A stretch of DNA of 29,364 nt from DAONJL01 sp035405645 [NCBI: bacterium] (GTDB lineage Bacteria; JAGOBX01; DAONJL01), in contig DAONJL010000031.1 of NCBI GenBank assembly GCA_035405645.1, forward strand, positions 1 through 29,364, in the 5' to 3' direction. Under the pieces are notes generated by a model, which worked only from the letters and a program-made list of their open reading frames with translations, searched no databases and was not told where the DNA came from. Both the position numbers and the translations under genes were made by a program. Shown here piece by piece: positions 1 through 8,415 of the stretch (position 1 is the stretch's first letter; each line of letters begins with the position of its first letter).

Positions 1-1186
1 GCAAATTCGTTTTTGCATCAGCATAAATACCATAAAGTGAAGTATTAGTTGAATCGCCAGGTGGGTCAATTATCGTTGTCGCTGAATCCGCTCCAATTAG
101 CGAAATTCCATCTTTATTAATCACTATTGTCTCACTATATGTGCCTATATCAATATAAATAGTATCACCCGGCATAGATTTTAATAAAGCCTGCCTTATT
201 GTTCTAAAAGGAAATTGTGAACTACCAGAATAAGTATCAGCGCCAATACTTGATGTATAAGTATCATTTAATTGACTAATATCGTTTACATACCAGTTAG
301 GTCCAGTATATCCATATTTTAAAAATTGAGTTGAACTACCACCAACTAATGCATAAATATTACCACCTAAATATGTTAATGCACCACCAGTTCCTATATT
401 AAAAATTGCAGGTGTTAAAGATGTCCAACTATTATCGCTAATAGAATAAGCCCAGAATTGATTAGTATTACCACCTTTGAAAGCATAAATATTATCACCA
501 AAACCAGGATAACACATTGCTGCACCTGCATCAGGTGTAAACGGTAAAGAAGTTAAAGAAGTCCAATTATTATTTAAAATAGAATAACACCAAAATTGTC
601 CACTATTTGAATTAAAAGCATAAATTGAATCGCCAATGCCTGCAAGTGCACTGCCAGTACTAACAGAAAAGGGAATTGTTGCTAATAATGTCCATATATT
701 ATTACTTATGGAATAACCATAAAAATTGTTAGAAGCATTACCGCAAAATGCATATATTGTATCACCTATTCCTGGATAAACTAATGCACCACCATCTGAA
801 ACTGAATATGGTATATTTGCTAATGAAATCCAGTTATTCTGGCTTATTCTATAAGCATAAAAATTCTGTGAATTAGTTCCTCCCAAAGCATAAATGGTGT
901 CCCCTGTTCCTGGATAGACTAATGCACCACCCCCAGATATAGATAAAGGTGCATTCTGTAATGGGTACCAAATATTTTCTATTATTGAATAACTATAAAA
1001 ATAATTTGAATTATTACCACACAAAGCATAAATAGTATCACTCGTGGCTACTAATGAACCTCCCTGTCCAACCCCATAAGGGATATTTTGAATAACTGTC
1101 CAGGTATCAATGGCTAATAAATAATTATTAAAAATAAATAATAAAAATAAAAATTGCAAAAAAAGAAGAATATATTTTTTTTTCAT
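1..1186 (-). CDS. Exported kelch-repeat / beta-helix protein, N-terminal part (runs off the window)
   Basis: Reading the minus strand from the ATG at 1186 gives an open frame of 395 codons that reaches the window edge without a stop. Residues 1-25 form a Sec signal peptide: a lysine-rich start, a long Leu/Phe core, and a likely cut after LLA. Six imperfect repeats of about 43-46 residues follow (residues ~28-300). Each has a Trp, a Pro, a Gly-Gly-Ala-Leu stretch, a D-T-I-Y-A motif, Gly-Gly or its remnant, and an F-Y-x-Y motif, which is the layout of a kelch beta-propeller blade. From about residue 300 the sequence changes to a segment with PFRTIRQAL, GDTIYI and GTYSETIVI, typical of the start of a right-handed parallel beta-helix (DUF1565/pectate-lyase-like). 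It is probably a secreted or surface protein. The ligand is unknown and the C-terminus, which could hold a sorting signal, is missing. Confidence 0.85.
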   Translation of the reverse strand, partial: MKKKYILLFLQFLFLLFIFNNYLLAIDTWTVIQNIPYGVGQGGSLVATSDTIYALCGNNSNYFYSYSIIENIWYPLQNAPLSISGGGALVYPGTGDTIYALGGTNSQNFYAYRISQNNWISLANIPYSVSDGGALVYPGIGDTIYAFCGNASNNFYGYSISNNIWTLLATIPFSVSTGSALAGIGDSIYAFNSNSGQFWCYSILNNNWTSLTSLPFTPDAGAAMCYPGFGDNIYAFKGGNTNQFWAYSISDNSWTSLTPAIFNIGTGGALTYLGGNIYALVGGSSTQFLKYGYTGPNWYVNDISQLNDTYTSSIGADTYSGSSQFPFRTIRQALLKSMPGDTIYIDIGTYSETIVINKDGISLIGADSATTIIDPPGDSTNTSLYGIYADAKTNL

Positions 1187-1263
1187 TTTTAAAAAATTAT
1201 TTTTTTATTTTGTTTTATATCTTTACCTCCATTTTATGTTTTTTTACAAATTTTCTTTTTCTT

Positions 1264-1269
1264 TGTCAA
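1264..1269 (-). promoter_or_regulatory. Possible -35 element for the kelch-repeat gene
   Basis: The minus strand reads TTGACA here, 78 nt or more before the ATG at 1186. At 17-nt spacing the -10 would be only TAAAAA, which is weak, so the assignment is tentative. A GGAGG at 1226-1230 lies about 40 nt from the start codon and is too far away to act as its ribosome binding site. Confidence 0.25.
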
Positions 1270-1426
1270 GTTTTTTAAAAAAATTTTTGGATTTTAAAAA
1301 AAAATTTAAAATAAATAAGCAAAACAAATATTTTTAAAATGAGTATTTCAATTTTTAGATCAGACTTAAAATTTTTTTTGTTAAAATTTTTATACAAAAT
1401 AATATCTAAATTTTAAATTATTTAAT

Positions 1427-1454
1427 TTGACAATCTAATATTGTTTATTATATC
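1427..1454 (+). promoter_or_regulatory. Candidate sigma70 promoter of purH
   Basis: A perfect TTGACA at 1427-1432 is followed at 16 nt by TATATC (1449-1454). The predicted transcript would start only a few bases before the ATG at 1467, and there is no Shine-Dalgarno sequence between. The -10 match is imperfect. Confidence 0.4.
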
Positions 1455-1466
1455 AATAATTATTCT

Positions 1467-2897
1467 ATGAAAGAAAAAATTATTATTTTTTATGATGAAA
1501 AAAATAATGTTTCTGATTTAATTAAAAAAAATTTTTCTGACATTGTATTTGTTCAGAATATAAAAAAATTTTTTCAAAATAAAAATTTTATTTTTCTATT
1601 TTATAATTGTCAAATTCCAGATTTTTTAAAATCAGAAAAAAATTTATTTAGAATTATTTTTGGTCTTGATATCTCAAAATTTATTTCAAAAAATCAAATA
1701 ATAAATTCAATCATAAAAAATAATTATAAAGTTAGTGGTGTAACATTAACAAAAATAGAAAACAATGAAGAGAAAATACTCGAACAAATAGTATTTCCTA
1801 TTTCAAAATATGATTCATTTGAAATAATTTCGAAAAAATTCTTAAATGCAGAATTTTTTTTAATAAATTATTTAAAAGAAAACAAAGAAAAAATCGAACA
1901 AAAGGAATTATTATTTAAACCAATTTATTATGACAAAACAAAAGAATTACGCTATGGTGAAAATAATCATCAATCAGGTAAACTTTATATTTTAGAAAGT
2001 CAAAATAATTCTGGATTAGGCAATTATGAACAATTGAATGGTATAGATTTATCATATAATAATATTTTAGATGTGGATGCGTGTTTAAATATCCTGAATG
2101 ATTTTAAAAATGAAAATACTGTTTGTATTATAAAACACAATAATCCCTGTGGATTAGCAACAGGAAAAAATGATTTTGAAGCATTAAAATTTGCCTGGGC
2201 TGGTGATGAAGTTTCTGCTTTTGGCAGTGTCATTGGTTTTACTAAAAAAGTTTCTTTAAATAGTGCAAAATTTTTAAAAGACAAATTTATAGAAATAATA
2301 ATTGCGCCTGCATTTGAAAAACAGGCATTAGATTTATTAAAGACAAAAAAGAATTTGCGAATATTAAAAATAAACAAATTTTTTGATACACAAAAAGAAA
2401 TAATAAGAACAATATCAGGTGGCTTTTTAGAACAAACTCAGGATAATAAATTATATAAATATTTAAAAGTAGTATCAAAAATAAAACCTAAAAAAATAAA
2501 TAAAAATCTTATTAGTTTTGGTATTAAATCAGTTAAACATTTAAAATCAAATGCTATTTCATTAGTTTATGAATATAAAAAAGGATATTATTGTATTATT
2601 GGTAAAGGGGCGGGTCAACCTAATCGGGTTGACTGTTATAATAAGTTAGCACGATTTGATGCTTTAAATTTCTTGAAAAAAAATATTAAATTTGATAAAG
2701 AAAAATTTTTTAAAAAAATCTTTTTTTTCTCTGATGCTTTTTTCCCTTTTCCTGATACAATCGAACAAGCATTAAATGATGGGATAAAATATTTTATCCA
2801 ACCAGGTGGTTCTATAAGAGATAAAGATGTAATTAAAAAAATAGATGAAAAAAAAGGTATAATGATTTTTACTGGCATAAGACACTTTAAACATTAA
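1467..2897 (+). CDS. purH: PurH-like AICAR transformylase with atypical N-terminal domain
   Basis: The C-terminal two thirds (residues ~158-476) is AICAR transformylase, which formylates AICAR to FAICAR in purine synthesis. Visible hallmarks are LRYGEN (161-166), LSYNN, K223-H224 in KHNNPCG, AFGS, FIEIIIAP, the GAGQPNRVD stretch, SDAFFPFPD, QPGGSIRD and the terminal RHFKH. Normal PurH is about 515 residues and begins with an MGS-fold IMP cyclohydrolase. Here residues 1-145 show none of that domain's motifs, such as the TLHPKIHGG-like segment. Instead, residues ~60-137 resemble the second half of a GART/Fmt formyltransferase: a gap, then SGVTLTKI, an I-x-F-P-I segment, then an amphipathic helix. 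The catalytic Asn-His-Asp pattern of that family is not visible. AICAR formylation is secure. IMP cyclohydrolase activity is doubtful and would need another protein. The gene stands alone ahead of pssA. Confidence 0.85.
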   Translation: MKEKIIIFYDEKNNVSDLIKKNFSDIVFVQNIKKFFQNKNFIFLFYNCQIPDFLKSEKNLFRIIFGLDISKFISKNQIINSIIKNNYKVSGVTLTKIENNEEKILEQIVFPISKYDSFEIISKKFLNAEFFLINYLKENKEKIEQKELLFKPIYYDKTKELRYGENNHQSGKLYILESQNNSGLGNYEQLNGIDLSYNNILDVDACLNILNDFKNENTVCIIKHNNPCGLATGKNDFEALKFAWAGDEVSAFGSVIGFTKKVSLNSAKFLKDKFIEIIIAPAFEKQALDLLKTKKNLRILKINKFFDTQKEIIRTISGGFLEQTQDNKLYKYLKVVSKIKPKKINKNLISFGIKSVKHLKSNAISLVYEYKKGYYCIIGKGAGQPNRVDCYNKLARFDALNFLKKNIKFDKEKFFKKIFFFSDAFFPFPDTIEQALNDGIKYFIQPGGSIRDKDVIKKIDEKKGIMIFTGIRHFKH

Positions 2898-3063
2898 AAT
2901 AATTATTACTGAAACAGCTAAAAATAGTGAATAAATAAACAAAAAATGTAATAATACTTATTTATTTAGTAGGATACAAATTATAATTGAATTCTTAAAA
3001 ATAATAATTATTCAAAATTATTTTTATATTTTTTTCAATTTCAAATTATTTAAAACAATTTAA

Positions 3064-3091
3064 TTGACTTTTAAAATTAAATAAATATAAT
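3064..3091 (+). promoter_or_regulatory. Sigma70-type promoter of pssA-leuA
   Basis: TTGACT at 3064-3069, a 16-nt spacer, and a perfect TATAAT at 3086-3091. Transcription should begin near 3098, only about 4 nt before the ATG at 3102, and there is no Shine-Dalgarno site. This suggests a leaderless or nearly leaderless message. Confidence 0.6.
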
Positions 3092-3101
3092 TTTGAAATA
3101 A

Positions 3102-3911
3102 ATGAAAATACAAAAGAAAAAATTAAAAAATGGAATGTTTATATTGCCGAGTTTATTTACTCTGGCAAATATGGTGTGCGGATTTTATTCTGTTATTTTA
3201 GCATTAAATAATGAATGGAAAAAATCTGCTGCATTATTAACAATTGCTGGCTTAATGGATGGTCTCGATGGTATGGTTGCAAGAGCTACAAAAACAGTTT
3301 CTCATTTTGGTTTTAATTTTGATTCAATTGTTGATGTGGTTTCATTTGGAGTTTGCCCTTCTATCATTTTATATTTGAGATTTCTTCGTCCTGATGAATA
3401 TGGTGGTCATAAATTTGGCTGGATGTTAGCTTTTTTATTTTTAATGGCTGGCGCAATTAGATTAGCAAGATTTAATGTAATTGCAATGCGTGAAGAAAAA
3501 GGTGCAAAGGATTTTCGTGGCTTGCCAATTACTGGCGCATCTATATTTATTTCATCTATGTTATGGATTTATAGTAAATATTCTGGTTATCAATTTAATT
3601 TATTTAATTTCAATTTTAATCTGGATAAATACTTACAAATAATACCTGAAATAATACCAGGCACAATTATAGTGTTAACTTATTTAATGGTTAGTAGAAT
3701 TCGTTATCCAAGTTTGAAAAAAATAAATATAAGAAAATTAAACCCTTATTTATTATTATTTTTAATTAGTAGTTTGATTTTCTTACTTATGATGTTACCA
3801 GGGTTTATTATGTTTGCTTTTTCGCTATGTTATGTTTTATCTGGTCCAATTACTTTTATTTTTAGATTTAAAAAAATTCCTGAAAGGAGTGAAGTTTATG
3901 AAAACCAATAA
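3102..3911 (+). CDS. pssA: CDP-diacylglycerol--serine O-phosphatidyltransferase
   Basis: A 269-residue integral membrane enzyme of the CDP-alcohol phosphatidyltransferase family, which joins CDP-diacylglycerol and serine to form phosphatidylserine, the precursor of phosphatidylethanolamine. The family signature DxxDGxxARxxxxxxxxGxxxDxxxD is complete: D53, D56, G57, A60, R61, G70, D74 and D78. The opening segment ([14 protein letters not shown]) and several hydrophobic helices match PssA rather than PgsA. The ATG at 3102 lies just after a good -10 box. The 3' end overlaps leuA by 14 nt, so the two are co-transcribed. No phosphatidylserine decarboxylase gene is seen here. The choice of serine over other alcohols is inferred from overall similarity. 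Confidence 0.9.
   Translation: MKIQKKKLKNGMFILPSLFTLANMVCGFYSVILALNNEWKKSAALLTIAGLMDGLDGMVARATKTVSHFGFNFDSIVDVVSFGVCPSIILYLRFLRPDEYGGHKFGWMLAFLFLMAGAIRLARFNVIAMREEKGAKDFRGLPITGASIFISSMLWIYSKYSGYQFNLFNFNFNLDKYLQIIPEIIPGTIIVLTYLMVSRIRYPSLKKINIRKLNPYLLLFLISSLIFLLMMLPGFIMFAFSLCYVLSGPITFIFRFKKIPERSEVYENQ
3883..3891 (+). promoter_or_regulatory. Shine-Dalgarno site of leuA, inside pssA
   Basis: AAAGGAGTG lies 6 nt before the ATG at 3898, inside the last codons of pssA. It fixes the leuA start and indicates translational coupling. Confidence 0.8.
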
Positions 3912-5445
3912 AATAAATATAAAAATATTTGATACGACTTTAAGAGATGGTGAACAATCGCCTGGCGCCAGTATGAATATTGATGAAAAATTAATGTTTG
4001 CAAAACAATTAGCAAAATTAAAAGTTGATGCAATTGAAGCAGGTTTTCCTATTTCATCGCAAGGTGACTTTGAAGCAGTAAAACTTATTGCTCAAACAAT
4101 TAAAGGACCAGAAATTGTTGGGCTTGCGCGTGCTGTTGAATTAGATATAAAACGCTGTTATGAAGCAGTAAAATATTCAGCAAAACCAAGAATTCATACT
4201 TTTATTGCTACATCAGATATACATATAAAATACAAATTAAAATCAACAAAAGAAAAAGTTCTGGAAACTGCTGTTAATGCAGTTAAATTAGCTAAAAAAT
4301 TATGTGATAATGTTGAATTTAGTGCTGAAGATGCTGCTCGTTCGGATATAAATTTTTTAGTCGCTATTGTTGAAAAAGTAATTGAAGCAGGTGCAACAAC
4401 AATAAACATTCCTGATACTGTTGGTTATTCTATTCCATTTGAATTTGGTAAATTAATTAAAACATTAATAGAGCGAGTAAAAAATAGTGATAAAGTAATA
4501 TTCAGTGTGCATTGTCATAATGATTTAGGATTAGCAACTGCAAATTCATTAACAGCAGTGGCAAATGGTGCTCGTCAGGTTGAATGCACTATAAATGGTA
4601 TTGGCGAGCGCGCTGGTAATGCTGCATTAGAAGAAGTTGTTATGGCTTTAAATACAAGAAAAGATTTATTTCCTAATTTTTATACAAACATTATAACTAA
4701 AGAAATATACAAAACAAGTAAATTACTTCAAAATATTACTGGAATAAATGTTCAACCAAATAAAGCAATCGTTGGGAAAAATGCATTTGCACACGAAGCA
4801 GGTATTCATCAGGATGGTGTGATTAAAGAAAGATTAACTTATGAAATAATGAGCCCAAAAGATATTGGTATTGAAAAAAGTGAATTAGTATTAGGCAAAC
4901 ATTCTGGAAGGCACGCTTTTAAACTCAAATTAAAAGAATTAGGTTATGAAATTGATGGCGAAAAATTTGAAAAAGCTTTTGTTGAATTCAAAAATCTTTG
5001 TGATAAAAAGAAACAAGTTTTTGATGATGATATTATTGCTATTGTTGAAAGTGATGTATTAAAATTAAAAGAGATTTTTATCATTGATAAATTTCAGGTT
5101 AGTAGTGGTAATAATATTTTACCTACTGCTTCTGTTCAATTGATTAAAGATAATGAAAAATATCAGGCTGCTGCAACTGGTGATGGTCCTGTTGATGCTT
5201 TATTTAATGCTATTGATAAAATTACAAAATTTAAAGTTAATATTATTGATTATAACTTAAAAGCAAAAACAAAAGGCAGAGATGCAATTGGTGAAGTTAT
5301 TATAATAGCTGAAGTTGATAATACAAAATTTGTTGCAAGAGGTGCAAGTACTGATATTATTGAAGCAAGCGCTAAAGCTTATTTAAACATAATTAACAGA
5401 TATTTACATTCTTTAATTACAAAAAAAAATAAAGGTAAAAAATAA
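3898..5445 (+). CDS. leuA: 2-isopropylmalate synthase
   Basis: 515 residues. It condenses acetyl-CoA with 2-oxoisovalerate in the first committed step of leucine synthesis. The DRE-TIM metallolyase barrel starts with [13 protein letters not shown] (R16-D17) and carries the metal-binding HCHND (H205, H207), the NGIGERAGN motif and the HEAGIHQDG and GKHSGRHA segments. The C-terminal ~125 residues form the LeuA dimer (leucine-sensing) domain, ending with a GRDA-containing stretch and STDIIEAS. The start at 3898 is chosen over a longer in-frame opening at 3814 because a strong AAAGGAGTG lies at 3883-3891 and the protein then begins just before the conserved core. It overlaps the pssA end by 14 nt. 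Homocitrate or citramalate synthase are alternatives, but full length and motifs favour LeuA. Confidence 0.93.
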   Translation: MKTNKINIKIFDTTLRDGEQSPGASMNIDEKLMFAKQLAKLKVDAIEAGFPISSQGDFEAVKLIAQTIKGPEIVGLARAVELDIKRCYEAVKYSAKPRIHTFIATSDIHIKYKLKSTKEKVLETAVNAVKLAKKLCDNVEFSAEDAARSDINFLVAIVEKVIEAGATTINIPDTVGYSIPFEFGKLIKTLIERVKNSDKVIFSVHCHNDLGLATANSLTAVANGARQVECTINGIGERAGNAALEEVVMALNTRKDLFPNFYTNIITKEIYKTSKLLQNITGINVQPNKAIVGKNAFAHEAGIHQDGVIKERLTYEIMSPKDIGIEKSELVLGKHSGRHAFKLKLKELGYEIDGEKFEKAFVEFKNLCDKKKQVFDDDIIAIVESDVLKLKEIFIIDKFQVSSGNNILPTASVQLIKDNEKYQAAATGDGPVDALFNAIDKITKFKVNIIDYNLKAKTKGRDAIGEVIIIAEVDNTKFVARGASTDIIEASAKAYLNIINRYLHSLITKKNKGKK

Positions 5446-5589
5446 AGATTTTATTTGATTTTTCTTTTTTAAATTGCCTGCATTTTTTTGAGTGATGTAA
5501 GAATATTTTTTTATAAAACCAATTGCAATTGATATATCAAATTTTGCTGAAATAATCAAAAGTAAATTAAAAAAATATTAATTACAAAT

Positions 5590-5966
5590 GATTATAAAAT
5601 ATTTTTTGCATTAATAAAAAAATCATTTGCAATCATTCCACACGCAATAATCCCGAAAAATACAGCAGAACGAGAAAAATATTATCATACAATATTTTAT
5701 TTAATAATGAATCTATTATCATATAATGAATTAAAAGTATATTCTGAATTATAAAGTGCTACTAACAGAGTTGATATGTTAATAGAAACAAAAGAAAAAA
5801 TATATATAATAGAATTATATGCAATAAAACTGCTGAAAAAGCAATAGCGGAAATAAAAAGAAGAAAATATATAGAATAATATCAAATTAAAAATAAACCT
5901 ATAATTTTAATTGGTATAAATATTATTTCTTCTGAAAAAAATATTTGTGATTGGTTTATTGGTTAA
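5590..5966 (+). pseudogene. Decayed PD-(D/E)XK nuclease gene (DUF1703-like C-terminus)
   Basis: The 599-base gap between leuA and glgA holds the wreck of a gene. From 5590, one frame reads a helix ending in IIPHAI, then EKYYHTIFYLIMNLLSYNEL, then a stop at 5752-5754, then RVDMLIETKEKIYIIEL. A frameshift near 5817-5820 continues as CNKTAEKAIAEIKRRKYIE, a second stop at 5877-5879, and PIILIGINI...DWFIG, ending in a stop at 5964. This order (IPY; YHxIFYLxF; RIDxVIET; IYIIEFK; AEEALxQIKxKKY; KIILIGINF) is the C-terminal nuclease-like domain (PDDEXK_9) found behind an AAA-type ATPase domain in DUF1703 proteins. The ATPase half is not recognisable. About 140 bases before 5590 may hold further remnants, but I cannot support them. 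Three lesions make it non-functional. Confidence 0.75.
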
Positions 5967-5985
5967 ATAAATATTAAAAAATTTA

Positions 5986-6014
5986 TTGAAAAATTTTTAT
6001 AAATATGATTTAAT
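5986..6014 (+). promoter_or_regulatory. Possible promoter of glgA
   Basis: TTGAAA at 5986-5991, a 17-nt spacer, and TTTAAT at 6009-6014, about 30 nt before the glgA start. The match is moderate in a very AT-rich background. Confidence 0.3.
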
Positions 6015-6044
6015 TTTTTATTATATCTATTCTGGAGGGCAGTT

Positions 6045-7253
6045 ATGAAAGTTTTATTATTAACTCGTGAATATCCACCTCATACTTATGGTGGTGCTGG
6101 TGTGCATATAGAATATTTAAGTAAAGAACTATCTAAATTAACTGAAACAGAAGTTCGATGTTTTGGTAATCAATTCGTAAATGAAAAAAATTTAAAAGTT
6201 CGTGGTTTTAATTTTGATGAAAAAAAATTTTATAATTGTGAACCATTATTAAAATCACCATTACAAGCATTTGATATTTGTATAAATTTTAATAGCGAAA
6301 AAATTGATGCTGATATTGTGCATTGCCATACATGGTATTCACACTTTGGTGGTATTTTAGCAAAAATTTTATATGGTATTCCGCTTGTTATAACTACTCA
6401 TTCTCTTGAACCTTTAAGACCGTGGAAACGCGAACAATTAGGTCGTGGTTTTGATTTATCAACCTGGGTTGAAAAAACTGCACTTGAAATGGCTGATGCT
6501 ATTATTGCTGTTTCAAAAGAAACTAAAAATGATATATTAAAATATTTCAATGTTAAAGAAGAAAAAATTCATATTATTCCTAATGGTATTGACACAGAAG
6601 AATATAAACCAGTTTTATCAAAAGAAGCATTAAAAAAATATAAAATAAATACTGAACAGCCGTATGTTTTATTTGTTGGTAGAATTACAAGACAAAAGGG
6701 TATTATACATTTAGTTAATGCAATTAAATATATTAATCCAGATGTTCAAATTGTATTATGTGCAGGTGAACCTGATACAAAAGAAATTGCAAAAGAAATG
6801 GAAGCGGCTGTTGCTAATGTTCGCAATATTCGTGATAATATTGTCTGGATTGAAGAAATGGTGCCTAAACCTTCTCTTATTGAAATTTATTCAAATGCTG
6901 CTGTTTTCTGTTGCCCTTCTATTTATGAGCCTTTTGGTATTATTAATTTAGAAGCTATGGCTTGTGAAGTTCCTGTTGTTGCAAGTGCTGTTGGTGGTAT
7001 TAAGGAAGTTGTTCTTGATGGTGAAACTGGTTTTTTAGTTGAATTTGAACAATATCAGGTAGCACCTTTTGAACCTATAAATCCTGATGCTTTTTCTAAA
7101 AAATTAGCCGAAAAAATAAATTATTTAATGGCAAATGAAGAATTAAGAAAACAGATGGGAAAAAAAGGTCGGGACCGTGCTATTCAATTTTATAGTTGGA
7201 CTGCTGTGGCTAAAAAAGTTTTATCTTTATATCAAAAACTGATAAATAAATAA
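6045..7253 (+). CDS. glgA: Glycogen synthase-like glycosyltransferase (GT4)
   Basis: 402 residues with the two-Rossmann GT-B fold. The N-terminal lid reads MKVLLLTREYPP then GGAGVHIEYLSKEL (16-29), and HCHTWYSH follows at 93-100. The C-terminal nucleotide-sugar domain has VGRITRQKG (211-219) and the E-x7-E motif with E295 and E303 in YEPFGIINLEAMA. The GGAGVH opening and length match the actinobacterial-type glycogen synthase family (TIGR02149) rather than classical GT5 GlgA. Members use ADP-glucose to extend glycogen, or in mycobacteria (GlgM) to make maltose-1-phosphate. The start has a clear GGAGG at 6034-6038. The next gene starts 4 nt after its stop, so glgA and the receiver protein probably share a transcript. 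No other glycogen genes are in view, so the exact acceptor is open. Confidence 0.8.
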   Translation: MKVLLLTREYPPHTYGGAGVHIEYLSKELSKLTETEVRCFGNQFVNEKNLKVRGFNFDEKKFYNCEPLLKSPLQAFDICINFNSEKIDADIVHCHTWYSHFGGILAKILYGIPLVITTHSLEPLRPWKREQLGRGFDLSTWVEKTALEMADAIIAVSKETKNDILKYFNVKEEKIHIIPNGIDTEEYKPVLSKEALKKYKINTEQPYVLFVGRITRQKGIIHLVNAIKYINPDVQIVLCAGEPDTKEIAKEMEAAVANVRNIRDNIVWIEEMVPKPSLIEIYSNAAVFCCPSIYEPFGIINLEAMACEVPVVASAVGGIKEVVLDGETGFLVEFEQYQVAPFEPINPDAFSKKLAEKINYLMANEELRKQMGKKGRDRAIQFYSWTAVAKKVLSLYQKLINK

Positions 7254-7257
7254 AAAT

Positions 7258-8415
7258 ATGTTTTCGCGAATTTTAATTATCGATGATAGTTATTTTCAAA
7301 GACAATTTGTAAAAAAATTTGTTAGTCCTTATTATTCAGTATTTACTGCTACAAATGGTGATGAAGGTTTAAATATTTTACAAACTGAAAAAATTGATTT
7401 GTTAATTGTTGATAATATTTTAGAAAAAGAAACAGGTTACGACATTTGTAAAAAAATTCGTTTAATTCCTGAATTTTCTTTTTTACCTATCATAATGGTT
7501 TCTGGTATGGATAAACCTGCTGACATTAAATTAGGTTTTGAATCAGGCATAAATGCTTATCTTACTAAACCTTATCAAATAGAAGATTTATTAAAAATGA
7601 TTCGCGATTTTGAAAGTAAAGGTGTTTCAATAAAAGATGAAAAAATTCTAATCATTGATGATAGTCCTATGATTCGTGCTATTATTACTCGTGCACTTCA
7701 TACTATGGGCTACAAAACAATCGAAGCTGAATCAGGTGAAAAAGCACTTGATTTATTAAAGCATGAACAAATAAACTTAATTACCTGTGATATTGAAATG
7801 CCTGGTATTAATGGTTTTGAAACTATTCGTCGAATTAAAGAAAATAAAAATTTAGAAAATATACCTATCATTATGATTACATCTAAAAATACAAAGGAAG
7901 ATGTTGACAATGCTTTTCATTTAGGAATAACTGAGTATTTTATCAAGCCTTTTAAACCTGAAACTCTGGCTGAACATATAGAAAAAATTTTAATTAATCA
8001 AAAACACACACGCGAAGAAACAATTTTAATTGCTGATGATAGTGAACTTGTTTTAAAAAATTTAGAAAATGTTTTAAAAGCAGAAGGTTACAAAGTTTTA
8101 ACTGCAAAAGATGGTGAAATTGCTTTAAATATTATTTTACAAAATCCATCTACAATTAATTTTGTTATTTGTGATATTTATATGCCTAAATTATCAGGTT
8201 TAAGATTATTAGAAAAATTAAAAGAAGAATTTAAAATCTATCCATTACCACCTTTTATTTTTGTTTCTGCTGCTGATGATAGACTCGCTGCTATTAAAGC
8301 ATTAAAAGCAGGTGCGGTTGATTTTCTTAAAAAACCATTTGATGTTGTAGAATTAAAATTAAAAATTGCAAATCATCTTACTTTAATCAGGTCATTAAAT
8401 GAAAAGAAAAATTGA
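7258..8415 (+). CDS. Triple receiver-domain protein without an output domain
   Basis: 385 residues made of three CheY-like receiver domains in a row: ~1-118, ~127-245 and ~254-375. Each has the acidic pair (D9-D10, D134-D135, D260-D261), a phospho-acceptor Asp (D52 in VDNIL, D178 in CDIEMPG, D306 in CDIYMP), a Ser/Thr switch and the conserved Lys before Pro (K104, K230, and KKPF near 345). No DNA-binding, GGDEF, HD-GYP or kinase part follows, so it likely acts through protein-protein contacts or as a phosphorelay hub. Domain 1 has a less typical loop (NILEKETG) after its acceptor Asp. It starts 4 nt after glgA and overlaps the downstream exonuclease gene by 17 nt. Which kinase phosphorylates it is unknown. 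Confidence 0.88.
   Translation: MFSRILIIDDSYFQRQFVKKFVSPYYSVFTATNGDEGLNILQTEKIDLLIVDNILEKETGYDICKKIRLIPEFSFLPIIMVSGMDKPADIKLGFESGINAYLTKPYQIEDLLKMIRDFESKGVSIKDEKILIIDDSPMIRAIITRALHTMGYKTIEAESGEKALDLLKHEQINLITCDIEMPGINGFETIRRIKENKNLENIPIIMITSKNTKEDVDNAFHLGITEYFIKPFKPETLAEHIEKILINQKHTREETILIADDSELVLKNLENVLKAEGYKVLTAKDGEIALNIILQNPSTINFVICDIYMPKLSGLRLLEKLKEEFKIYPLPPFIFVSAADDRLAAIKALKAGAVDFLKKPFDVVELKLKIANHLTLIRSLNEKKN

Noticed and set aside
1216-1233. Five-codon frame beginning ATGGAGG upstream of the kelch gene
   Set aside because: Too short to support as a gene and without its own ribosome binding site; noted only as a leader oddity.
2928-2968. AT-only inverted repeat after purH as a terminator
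   Set aside because: An 11-bp stem without GC pairs except one wobble, a large loop and no T tract; such repeats are expected by chance at this base composition.
3814-3897. Longer N-terminus for leuA starting inside pssA
   Set aside because: The extra 28 residues translate pssA sequence in another frame; the Shine-Dalgarno at 3883-3891 points to 3898.
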